A stretch of 6,385 bases of DNA from Paracoccaceae bacterium (GTDB lineage Bacteria; Pseudomonadota; Alphaproteobacteria; Rhodobacterales; Rhodobacteraceae). Below, in pieces: positions 1 through 6,138 of this stretch. The position numbers and the translations under genes are program-made. Under the pieces are notes generated by a model. It saw only the letters and a program-made list of their open reading frames with translations, was not told where the DNA came from and searched no databases. The stretch is taken from assembly GCA_020832725.1 (NCBI GenBank), contig JAFIEC010000040.1, positions 1 to 6,385 of the forward strand, in the 5' to 3' direction. Numbering within the stretch: position 1 is the first letter of the stretch; every line of letters begins with the position of its first letter.

Positions 1-1390
1 TACGCCGTGTCGACTGAAGGCCCGGCTGACCCGCCAGCAGGAGCCCCGCGCCGGCGACGGACACAAGGCGCACGCTCCGAGCGGCCCAGCGATCCCACGA
101 CTGCCACAGTCCCAGCACGAGAGAGGCATAGATCGCCCCCATCAGCCACAGCCCCGTCCACGCCCCAACCAGTGGCAGCAGCACAAAGCCCCCCGCCAGC
201 GCGCCGAAGATCGCGCCGGTGGTGTTGCCCGCGATCAACAGCCCCAGCACCGCGCCCGGTGCCCGGCCGCCCTCCATCAGCCGCAAAAGATACGGCAGAA
301 CCGCGCCCAGGATCGTGCCGGGGATCAGCATGGTCAGGAGGGCGACCCGCCCGACCTCGAGCACGTAGCCCGTGAAATCGGCCCGCCCCCCCAGATAGCC
401 CAGTCCTCCGGTCAGGTGGTGGAACATGTGCGGCGTGGCGGCCACCACGACGCCCGATGTCAGCAGCAGCCCTGTCAGCACCGCCTCGGGCCGCAGGGCT
501 GTGCGGTTCAGCGCATTGGCAAGTGCTGCACCCAGCGACAGGGCGGCCAGGAAGACGGTGAGCACAAGCGCATAGGTGTAGACGGAATTCTGAAGCACCT
601 GAGCGAACGCGCGGGTCCAGATCACTTCAACCGCCAGCGTGGCAAAGCCCGAGGCAAAGGCGATCAGCCACAGGCGCGCGGGGATGGTTGTCGGTGCGGA
701 CCGTGCTTCGGCGACCATCGGCAGGGTACGGCGCGCGATCAGCACGGCCGAGAGGCCGACGAACAGGTCCAACCCAACCGCCAGCAGATAGGCACCCGAA
801 AAGCCCAGCCACATCGGCAGGAAGAATCCCGCCGCCAGCGCGCCGATCGCCCCCCCGGCGGTATTCACCGCATAGAGGGCCGAGCCCGCCCGCCCCAGTG
901 AGGCCCGCGCGCGGATGACGTGCTGTCCCATCAGGGGCAGGGTGCCCCCCATCAGGATGGCTGATGGCAGCAGGATCGTTGCCGCCACCCCAGCCTTCAG
1001 TGCGGCCTCCAGCACCGGCACCCCGCCCACCGCCGCGAAAAGGGCGGGATAGATGGCGAAATAGGCGTCCGACACCAGGAAATGCCCCAGAGCCGTGGCC
1101 GCCACCCCGATCTCCACCAGTCCAAAGGCGCGCAGGGGGCGGCGCAGACGACCGGACCATCGCCCGAACAGCCAGCCCCCGGTTGCGATGCCCGTGAAGA
1201 AGATCGCGATCGTCAGCGCGGCAGCCTGAGCGGTCGAGCCGAACAGAAGGCCCAGTTCGCGCACCCAGAGCACCTGGTAGATCAGCGCCGCCGCCCCCGA
1301 GAGGGCGAACAATGCGCCAAGCCCTGCGACCTCGCCGCGCGGCAGGCGCAGGGGTGCCGTGTCGGGCGGGCTGGCGATCACGTCGGTCAT
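1..1390 (-). CDS. Fused MFS/spermidine-synthase-like membrane protein, N-terminal part (runs off the left edge)
   Basis: This frame stays open for 463 codons from an ATG at 1390 to the left edge with no stop, so the gene is truncated by the window. The visible protein is almost entirely hydrophobic membrane segments with short charged loops. It shows an internal duplication. Residues about 31-51 (SGAAALIYQVLWVRELGLLF) recur in related form at about 246-264 (ASGFATLAVEVIWTRAFAQ). The GALAAGFFLP stretch near 183-192 has its partner GALAGGFVLLP near 396-406. This two-fold membrane module is characteristic of fused MFS/spermidine synthases, which usually carry a spermidine-synthase-like Rossmann domain at the C-terminus; here that domain would lie left of base 1 and is not seen. 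Such proteins sit in the inner membrane, and their substrate is generally unknown. An in-frame stop three codons upstream fixes the start near 1390. There is no clear Shine-Dalgarno site. It lies 107 bases downstream of the quinone oxidoreductase on the same strand. Confidence 0.8.
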   Translation of the reverse strand, partial: MTDVIASPPDTAPLRLPRGEVAGLGALFALSGAAALIYQVLWVRELGLLFGSTAQAAALTIAIFFTGIATGGWLFGRWSGRLRRPLRAFGLVEIGVAATALGHFLVSDAYFAIYPALFAAVGGVPVLEAALKAGVAATILLPSAILMGGTLPLMGQHVIRARASLGRAGSALYAVNTAGGAIGALAAGFFLPMWLGFSGAYLLAVGLDLFVGLSAVLIARRTLPMVAEARSAPTTIPARLWLIAFASGFATLAVEVIWTRAFAQVLQNSVYTYALVLTVFLAALSLGAALANALNRTALRPEAVLTGLLLTSGVVVAATPHMFHHLTGGLGYLGGRADFTGYVLEVGRVALLTMLIPGTILGAVLPYLLRLMEGGRAPGAVLGLLIAGNTTGAIFGALAGGFVLLPLVGAWTGLWLMGAIYASLVLGLWQSWDRWAARSVRLVSVAGAGLLLAGQPGLQSTRR

Positions 1391-1497
1391 GCCGCGGTGT
1401 TATCTTGTAACAAGCCCGGCGACAACGGCCTCTTCACTCCGGGGCGCAAGCGGTCGGCTGTTTCGCAGAGACCGGGAGGCGGATATCGTCGATGAAG
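1391..1497 (-). other. Intergenic gap between quinone oxidoreductase and MFS/spermidine-synthase-like gene
   Basis: This 107-base spacer lies between two leftward genes. I find no convincing intrinsic terminator: no strong GC stem followed by a T run. Near the downstream start codon is a small inverted repeat, CTTGT-A-ACAAG (1404-1414), beside a weak promoter-like pair on the minus strand (TTGTCG, 15 bases, GATAAC). The downstream gene could be read through from the oxidoreductase or have its own weak promoter. The sequence does not decide between these. Confidence 0.35.
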
Positions 1498-2493
1498 TCA
1501 GGCGACCTCGAGGACGATCTTGCCCACATGTTCGCCCCCCTCCATCCGGGCATGCGCATCGGCGGCGGCGGCCAGCGGATAGGTGCTGTCGATCACGGGA
1601 CGGATACGCCCTTCGGCCACATGGGGCCAGACGCGCTCCTCGATGGCGCGGGCCATGGCCGCCTTGTCGGACAGGCTGCGCGGGCGCAGCAGCGATCCGG
1701 TGATCCAGCCGCGTTTGCGCAGCAGCGGAAACAGGGTCAGGCGCGGGGCCGCCCCCTCCAGAAAGGCGATCTGGACGATGCGCCCCTCCTCGGCCAGTGC
1801 GGCGATGTTGCGGTCGAGGTAATCGCCTCCGACCATGTCGAGGATCACATCGGCACCGGCGCCCTCGGTCAGACGGGCGACCTCCTCCACGAAATCGGTC
1901 TCGCGATAGTTGATGGCGCTTGCGCCAAGCTCTTCGCAGGCGGCGCATTTCGTCGCCGATCCGGCCGTGGCCAGAACACGGGCGCCCAGTGCGCGAGCCA
2001 TCATGATGGCGGTCGTGCCGATCCCGCTGGAACCGCCATGCACCAGCAGCGTCTCGCCAGGTGCAAGCCGGCCGCGTTCGAAGACATTGTGCCAGACTGT
2101 AAAGAACGTCTCGGGCAAGGCGGCCGCCTCGATCATCGACAGGCCACTGGGCACCGGCAGAACGCTGCCCTGATCCACACTGGAATACTCGGCATAACCG
2201 CCCCCGGCGGTAAGCGCGCAGACCGCATCCCCCAACGCCCAGCGCGTGACATCCGGCCCCAGAGCCGCGATTTCGCCGGCGATCTCGAGCCCGGGGATGG
2301 GACTGGCCCCGGGGGGCGGGGGGTAGACACCCTGACGCTGGGCGACGTCGGGGCGGTTCACGCCCGCCGCGCGAACACGTACCAGCACCTCTCCGGGGCC
2401 GGGAACGGGCAGGGGCGCCTGCACGGGGCGCAACACGTCCGGGCCGCCGGGGGCCGAGATCTCGATGCGGGTCATGTCGGTGGGCAAAGTCAT
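1498..2493 (-). CDS. NAD(P)H-quinone oxidoreductase, PIG3/zinc-less MDR family
   Basis: This is a 331-residue medium-chain dehydrogenase/reductase of the quinone-oxidoreductase type, cytoplasmic, expected to transfer hydride from NADPH to quinones or similar electrophiles. The N-terminal GroES-like domain (about 1-125) holds VNRPDVAQRQGVYPPPPGAS (45-64) and PGLEIAGEI (67-75), typical of PIG3-type members. The Rossmann domain has the nucleotide-binding segment VHGGSSGIGTTA (151-162), then ATAGSATK (175-182) and ILDMVGGDYLDRN (217-229). The cysteine set of structural-zinc alcohol dehydrogenases is absent, as expected for this branch. The length matches the family (about 325-335). The frame remains open to an ATG at 2574, but the ATG at 2493 is preferred: it has AGGGAGAG six bases upstream, and the protein then starts just before the first family-like strand. 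It is transcribed divergently from the ABC operon, so shared control is possible. The true substrate is unknown. Confidence 0.9.
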   Translation of the reverse strand: MTLPTDMTRIEISAPGGPDVLRPVQAPLPVPGPGEVLVRVRAAGVNRPDVAQRQGVYPPPPGASPIPGLEIAGEIAALGPDVTRWALGDAVCALTAGGGYAEYSSVDQGSVLPVPSGLSMIEAAALPETFFTVWHNVFERGRLAPGETLLVHGGSSGIGTTAIMMARALGARVLATAGSATKCAACEELGASAINYRETDFVEEVARLTEGAGADVILDMVGGDYLDRNIAALAEEGRIVQIAFLEGAAPRLTLFPLLRKRGWITGSLLRPRSLSDKAAMARAIEERVWPHVAEGRIRPVIDSTYPLAAAADAHARMEGGEHVGKIVLEVA

Positions 2494-2499
2494 GCGGTG

Positions 2500-2507
2500 C
2501 TCTCCCT
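2500..2507 (-). promoter_or_regulatory. Ribosome binding site deciding the quinone oxidoreductase start
   Basis: On the minus strand this reads AGGGAGAG, six bases before the ATG at 2493. It favours that start over the in-frame ATG at 2574, which would add 27 residues unlike the family and lies upstream of the proposed promoter start point. Confidence 0.7.
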
Positions 2508-2532
2508 TGTCGCGGGCCTTGGGGGCGGCCCG

Positions 2533-2538
2533 ATGATA
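2533..2538 (-). promoter_or_regulatory. Probable extended -10 promoter element for the quinone oxidoreductase
   Basis: Read on the minus strand, TATCAT matches the sigma-70 consensus TATAAT at five of six bases and is preceded directly by TGG, an extended -10 (TGn) motif. No good -35 box is seen at 16-18 bases, which an extended -10 can offset. Transcription would start near 2526, giving a leader of about 33 bases. It overlaps the first copy of the tandem ATACC repeat. This is a pattern match only. Confidence 0.4.
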
Positions 2539-2545
2539 CCATACC
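2536..2545. repeat. Tandem ATACC pair in the divergent control region (possible operator)
   Basis: Two adjacent copies of ATACC (2536-2540 and 2541-2545), followed by AAAG, lie between the leftward -10 and the rightward -35. On the minus strand they read TGGTATGGTAT. The position suits a regulator acting on both promoters, but the repeat is short, not palindromic, and no regulator gene is in the window. Confidence 0.2.
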
Positions 2546-2553
2546 AAAGAGTA

Positions 2554-2582
2554 TTGACCGGTGGTGCCCGCCATGCTGTTAT
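2554..2582 (+). promoter_or_regulatory. Probable sigma-70 promoter for the ABC transporter operon
   Basis: A -35 box TTGACC (2554-2559, five of six consensus bases) is followed by a 17-base spacer and a -10 box TGTTAT (2577-2582, four of six). TGC directly precedes the -10 box, giving an extended -10 character. Transcription would start near 2589, leaving a leader of about 30 bases with the Shine-Dalgarno site at 2607. It is the only well-spaced promoter I can see for the rightward genes. Confidence 0.5.
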
Positions 2583-2606
2583 TCTGTCAACAACAAACCA
2601 GACCAC

Positions 2607-2613
2607 AGGGAGA
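2607..2613 (+). promoter_or_regulatory. Ribosome binding site of the substrate-binding protein
   Basis: AGGGAGA lies five bases before the ATG at 2619. It is a strong site and almost the same as that of the divergent oxidoreductase, and it places translation start right at the signal peptide. Confidence 0.75.
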
Positions 2614-2618
2614 ACGAC

Positions 2619-3602
2619 ATGAAGCGCCTGCACCTCCTACGCGCCCTCGGTGTCGCAGCGCTCGTCGGGGCCATCGGCCTCGCCGCGCCTGCGGATGCAC
2701 AGATGAAGCGCGTCGCCATCGCCAATTTCGGCCCGCACCTGACCCTTGACCAGTCCATCGACGGGCTGAAGGAAGCCCTGGCCGACCATGGTTTCATCGA
2801 GGGCGAGACGGTTGTCTACGACTACAACCACGGCAACTTCGACCCGTCGCTCGTTCCGCAGATCCTGCGCAGCCTCGAAGCGACGAATCCGGACGTGATG
2901 GTCACGATCACGACGCCGATCACCCAGGCAGCCGTCGATCTGGTGCAGAACAAATCCCTGCCGATCGTCTGCTCGGTGGTGACCGAGCCCGTGAATGCCG
3001 GTGTCGTGCCCAGCTGGGAGCGCGGGTCGGACCGGTTCGTCTGTTCCTCCAACCTCCAGTCGATGGATCTGGTGATCTCCTTCACCGATGAGCTTCTGGG
3101 CGGGGTGAGCTCGATGGGCATGCTCTACAACCCGGGCGATGTGGCAGACACGACACAGCTCGCCTATGCCCGCGAGGCGGCAGAGCGCGCCGGGATCACC
3201 TTCCGCGCCGAGGGCGTGGAGACGGTCAACGAAATCCAGCAGCGGACCATGGCGCTGCGGGGGGTCGATTTCATCTACATCCCCTCTTCGAGCCTGCTGC
3301 AGCCTGCGCTTCCGGCTGCGGCCTCCGCCGCCGATCGGCTGGGCGTGCCGATCATCAACGCCTCGCATCCCGGCGTGCAGGAGCATTCCGCCCTCGCATC
3401 GATGTCGATCTCGTGGGATCGCGTGGGCTACAATGCGGGTCTGCTGGTCGGGGCGATCCTCGAGGGGGCCAGCCCTTCGGAGCTGGCCAACCACCGCCCC
3501 GGGCCGGACGATCACACCGCCATGATCAGTGCCCGCCGCATGGCGCAACTTGGGCTCACCCTGCCCGAGTCGATGGCCGACTGCGATTGTGTGGTCGACT
3601 GA
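2619..3602 (+). CDS. ABC transporter periplasmic substrate-binding protein, TrpX/COG2984 family
   Basis: This 327-residue periplasmic protein should bind the imported solute and deliver it to the permease at 4421. Residues 1-27 form a signal peptide: basic MKRLHLLR, a hydrophobic core, and a likely signal peptidase I cut after ADA (27|28). There is no lipobox cysteine, so the protein should be soluble. The mature part follows the ABC_sub_bind family: RVAIANFGPHLTLDQSIDGL (31-50), TTPITQAAVDLVQNKSLPIV (98-117) and SVVTEPVNAGVV (119-130). A second lobe has MGMLYNPGD (166-174), DFIYIPSSSLLQPA (217-230) and LGVPIINASHPG (241-252). Some relatives carry tryptophan or tyrosine, but most are uncharacterised, so the ligand is not assigned. 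Four cysteines occur (118, 142, 322, 324), two of them in an unusual C-terminal DCDCVVD. It is the first gene of the operon and is followed after 12 bases by its ATPase. Confidence 0.9.
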   Translation: MKRLHLLRALGVAALVGAIGLAAPADAQMKRVAIANFGPHLTLDQSIDGLKEALADHGFIEGETVVYDYNHGNFDPSLVPQILRSLEATNPDVMVTITTPITQAAVDLVQNKSLPIVCSVVTEPVNAGVVPSWERGSDRFVCSSNLQSMDLVISFTDELLGGVSSMGMLYNPGDVADTTQLAYAREAAERAGITFRAEGVETVNEIQQRTMALRGVDFIYIPSSSLLQPALPAAASAADRLGVPIINASHPGVQEHSALASMSISWDRVGYNAGLLVGAILEGASPSELANHRPGPDDHTAMISARRMAQLGLTLPESMADCDCVVD

Positions 3603-3614
3603 GGCGCTGTCCGG

Positions 3615-4391
3615 ATGCTCGAGGTCACCAGCATACGCAAGACCTTCCATGCCGGCACCGTCAACGCGCGGACCGCGCTGGACGGGGTCTCCCTGACCCT
3701 CGATGACGGCGACTTTGCGGTCGTCATCGGGGGGAACGGTGCCGGCAAGAGCACCCTGCTCAACGCCATCGCGGGCGAGGTGATCGCGGATGAGGGGCGG
3801 ATCGCGGTTGCGGGAAAGGATGTCACCCGCCTGCCGACCCATCGCCGGGCGCATCTCGTCTCCCGCGTGTTCCAGGACCCGCTGGCGGGCTCTGCCGGGA
3901 GCATGACCATCGAGGAGAACCTTGCCCTTGCCACACGGCGGGGGCAATCGGCGCGGCTGGCCTTTGCGCTGACCGAGACACGACGCGCCCTCTACCGAGA
4001 GATGCTTGCGCCTTTCGGCCTCGGCCTCGAGAACCGGCTCGACCACAAGGTGGAGCTGCTGTCCGGCGGCCAGCGGCAGTCTCTGGCGCTTGCGATGGCG
4101 GTGGTGACCCTGCCGAGGATCATCCTGCTGGACGAGCATACCGCAGCACTCGACCCCAAGACCGCTGCATCGGTCATGCAGGCGACCGTGCGTGCCGTCG
4201 AGGAAAACCGCCTGACCGCACTCATGGTGACCCACAACATGCAGCATGCGATCGACTTCGGGAACCGGCTCATCATGATGACCGATGGCCGCATCCTGTT
4301 CGAGGCCCGCGGCGAGGAAAAGCGCGGGCTGACGGTCGAGGCGCTGGTGGAGCGTTTTCACCTTACCGATGACAAGATGCTGCTGTCCTGA
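3615..4391 (+). CDS. ABC transporter ATP-binding protein (COG1101 class)
   Basis: This 258-residue cytoplasmic ATPase would power uptake with the permease at 4421. All nucleotide-binding elements are intact: Walker A GGNGAGKST (39-47), Q-loop glutamine in RVFQDP (Q87), signature LSGGQ (149-153), Walker B RIILLDEH with catalytic E174, D-loop ALD (178-180), and switch histidine in VTHNMQ (H207). The segment LLDEHTAALDPKTA is typical of ATPases paired with COG4120 permeases; histidine directly after the Walker B glutamate is common there. The length is normal. It begins 12 bases after the binding-protein stop. The nearest Shine-Dalgarno-like run is GAGG (3601-3604), ten bases from the ATG and overlapping the previous stop, so expression probably depends on translational coupling. 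The family has no established substrate rule. Confidence 0.93.
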   Translation: MLEVTSIRKTFHAGTVNARTALDGVSLTLDDGDFAVVIGGNGAGKSTLLNAIAGEVIADEGRIAVAGKDVTRLPTHRRAHLVSRVFQDPLAGSAGSMTIEENLALATRRGQSARLAFALTETRRALYREMLAPFGLGLENRLDHKVELLSGGQRQSLALAMAVVTLPRIILLDEHTAALDPKTAASVMQATVRAVEENRLTALMVTHNMQHAIDFGNRLIMMTDGRILFEARGEEKRGLTVEALVERFHLTDDKMLLS

Positions 4392-4409
4392 CAGGGCTGC
4401 GCAGCGCAG

Positions 4410-4414
4410 AGGAG
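4410..4414 (+). promoter_or_regulatory. Ribosome binding site supporting the GTG start of the permease
   Basis: AGGAG within AGAGGAGAG (4408-4416) lies six bases before the GTG at 4421. It supports this non-ATG start over later in-frame codons. Confidence 0.65.
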
Positions 4415-4420
4415 AGCACC

Positions 4421-5323
4421 GTGTCGGGATTTTTCGCGGTCTATTCCAATCTGGTGCCGATCACCCTGCTTCAGGGCGTGATCTACGGCTTTCTGGCCCT
4501 CGGCATCATGATTCCGTTCCGGATGCTGTCCTTTCCGGACCTGACCGCCGAGGGCTCCTTTCCCCTTGGCGGCGCGGTTGCGGCAGCCAGCATCGCCGCC
4601 GGATGGGACCCGATCACCGCCACCATGTTCGCGCTGTTCGCAGGATGCCTTGCGGGCAGTGCCACGGCACTGATCCACCTCACATTGAGGCTGAACACGC
4701 TGCTGTGCGGGATCATCGTGCTGACCATGCTGTTCAGCATCAACATCCGGATCATGGGAAAGCCGAACCAGGCGATCTTTGCCTTCGACAACATCTTCGA
4801 TGTGCTGCTGGGCGGGTCGTCGCGTGATCTGACGATGCAGATCCTGCTGATCCTGGGGATGGTGCTGGTTGCGGCACTGCTGTTGCTGCTGTTCCTGAAG
4901 ACCGAGGCGGGAATGGCCATGCGGGCGGTGGGGGCCAATCAGCTCATGGCGCGGGCACAGGGCATCTCGATCTGGAAGCAGACGACGCTGGGCATAGCCC
5001 TTGCCGGTGGACTGTGCGCCGTGGCCGGGGCCCTTATGACCCAGAACCAGAGCTTCGCCGATGTGAACATGGGTTTCGGCGTGCTGATCAACGGGCTCGC
5101 GGCCGTGATCGTGGGCGAGACGCTCGTGGGGCGCAGCACGCTCACGCGGCAGCTGCTTGCACCGATCGTGGGCGCGATCGTCTATTATCAGGCGATCAGC
5201 ATGGCATTGGCCCTGGGCCTGAACCCCAGCGACCTGCGCCTGATGACCGGCCTGTTCGTTCTGGCAATGCTGGCATTGCCGGGGGTGACGGGGCGGCGCG
5301 AAGTCATGAAGATCCGCGAATGA
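4421..5323 (+). CDS. ABC transporter permease, COG4120 / BPD_transp_2 family
   Basis: This is a 300-residue inner-membrane permease, expected to act as a homodimer with the preceding ATPase and binding protein. It has about eight to nine hydrophobic segments, clearest at roughly 11-32, 65-86, 93-108, 138-159, 187-206, 216-233, 245-265 and 273-288. Family-typical stretches are LLQGVIYGFLALGIMIPFRM (16-35), LSFPDLTAEGSFPLGGAVAA (36-55) and CGIIVLTMLFSINIRIMG (96-113). The cytoplasmic loop near 160-183 (TEAGMAMRAVGANQLMARAQ) is the expected ATPase-coupling loop. A strong AGGAG site supports the GTG start. The start lies 29 bases after the ATPase stop. Its last codon and stop overlap the start of the next gene (ATGA at 5320-5323). 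Related permeases serve amino-acid-like solutes, but the ligand here is not known. Confidence 0.92.
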   Translation: MSGFFAVYSNLVPITLLQGVIYGFLALGIMIPFRMLSFPDLTAEGSFPLGGAVAAASIAAGWDPITATMFALFAGCLAGSATALIHLTLRLNTLLCGIIVLTMLFSINIRIMGKPNQAIFAFDNIFDVLLGGSSRDLTMQILLILGMVLVAALLLLLFLKTEAGMAMRAVGANQLMARAQGISIWKQTTLGIALAGGLCAVAGALMTQNQSFADVNMGFGVLINGLAAVIVGETLVGRSTLTRQLLAPIVGAIVYYQAISMALALGLNPSDLRLMTGLFVLAMLALPGVTGRREVMKIRE

Positions 5324-6138
5324 GCCGGGTTGCGCCATCGCAGCCGCGCCGGGTCGGCATTCTGGGCTTCGGGTTCATCGGAGCAGAGCTCTACCGGTTT
5401 CTTTGCGGTGCCGAAGGCCGGGAAGCCGGGCTTGCGCCGGCCTTTGTCTGGGCGCGCAGGCAGGGGCAGCTTGATCCGGTGGACCCGGCGCATCGCCTCT
5501 TCGATCTGGCTGACATGCGCGCTCATGCGCCCGATCTGGTGGTCGAGGCTGCCCATCCCGATCTTACGCTGGCCCATGGCGAGGCCCTTCTGGCATTGTG
5601 CGACTACATGCCCCTGTCGGTTTCCGCACTTGCCGATGATGGGGTCACATCACGGCTGCGGGCTGCGGCACAGGCGGCGGGAACGCGGCTGCTTCTGCCG
5701 GTTGGGGCGCTGGTCGGCGGTCAGGCCCTGGCCGCACGGCGGGACATGTGGGACGACGTCACCATCACCTTTCGCAAGAACCCCGCGAATATCGATTTTG
5801 CCCGTACGTCCACCGACCCCGCCTCCATCTCCGGGCCGACGGTTATCTTTGACGGTTCGGTGCGCGAGATCGGCAAGTTGTTCCCGCGCAACGTGAACAC
5901 GATGCTGACCTGCGGTCTTGCAACTGTCGGGCTTGATCGCTGCAGGGGTGTGCTGATCGCTGATCCGGCACTCGATGTGGCCGTCGCGGAGGTCGAGGCC
6001 CGTGGGCGGGACGGCTCGATCCTGCGCACCGAGAAGCGCCAGCCGGTTGTCGGCGTGTCCGGCACCGAGATGGTGGCCTCGCTGATCCGCTCCATCCGGC
6101 TGGGAATGGGCTGCCTCGAAACGGTGGATATCGTCTGA
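5320..6138 (+). CDS. Aspartate-dehydrogenase-like (DUF108) NAD(P)-dependent oxidoreductase, active-site histidine apparently missing
   Basis: This 272-residue cytoplasmic protein belongs to the NadX/L-aspartate dehydrogenase superfamily. The N-terminal Rossmann domain has RVGILGFGFIG with the GxGxxG at 16-21, then DLVVEAAHP (72-80) and PLSVSALADDGV (98-109). The C-terminal domain has PVGALVGGQAL (127-137), FRKNPANIDF (151-160), FDGSVREIGKLFPRNVN (177-193) and VLIADPA (211-217), all close to the family pattern. Family enzymes, as I recall them, carry an NxHEI-type segment with the catalytic histidine after ADP; aligned here, that segment reads AVAEVEARG, placing alanine at 223. The enzyme may therefore be inactive on aspartate or have another activity. 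The ATG overlaps the permease stop by four bases and has no strong Shine-Dalgarno site, implying translational coupling. The stop overlaps the next start by one base. The context suggests it acts on the imported compound or a breakdown product. Fold assignment is firm; the reaction is not. Confidence 0.82.
   Translation: MSRVAPSQPRRVGILGFGFIGAELYRFLCGAEGREAGLAPAFVWARRQGQLDPVDPAHRLFDLADMRAHAPDLVVEAAHPDLTLAHGEALLALCDYMPLSVSALADDGVTSRLRAAAQAAGTRLLLPVGALVGGQALAARRDMWDDVTITFRKNPANIDFARTSTDPASISGPTVIFDGSVREIGKLFPRNVNTMLTCGLATVGLDRCRGVLIADPALDVAVAEVEARGRDGSILRTEKRQPVVGVSGTEMVASLIRSIRLGMGCLETVDIV

Noticed and set aside
7..1495. Several 60-180 codon frames on both strands over the left membrane gene
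   Set aside because: They are Pro-, Arg- and Gly-rich and motif-free, whereas the frame from 1390 gives a continuous polytopic membrane protein with family motifs.
1391..1497. Intrinsic terminator or riboswitch in the gap between the leftward genes
   Set aside because: There is no stable GC stem with a following T run, and no recognisable riboswitch core.
2494..2574. A longer N-terminus for the quinone oxidoreductase starting at the ATG at 2574
   Set aside because: The extra 27 residues do not resemble the family, would begin upstream of the proposed promoter start point, and bypass the strong ribosome binding site before 2493.
1400..2622. Long frames on both strands over the quinone oxidoreductase (1492-2622 plus, 1400-2542 minus)
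   Set aside because: They lack family motifs and overlap an unmistakable dehydrogenase with a good ribosome binding site.
2637..4361. A 574-codon open frame on the minus strand opposite the binding protein and ATPase
   Set aside because: Its product is rich in His, Gln, Arg and Gly with no domain or motif, while the opposite strand encodes two intact transporter proteins. It is a by-product of high GC content.
4358..5338. A 326-codon minus-strand frame with glutamine- and histidine-rich stretches opposite the permease
   Set aside because: The glutamine runs are the complement of leucine CTG codons in the permease membrane segments. There is no recognisable fold.
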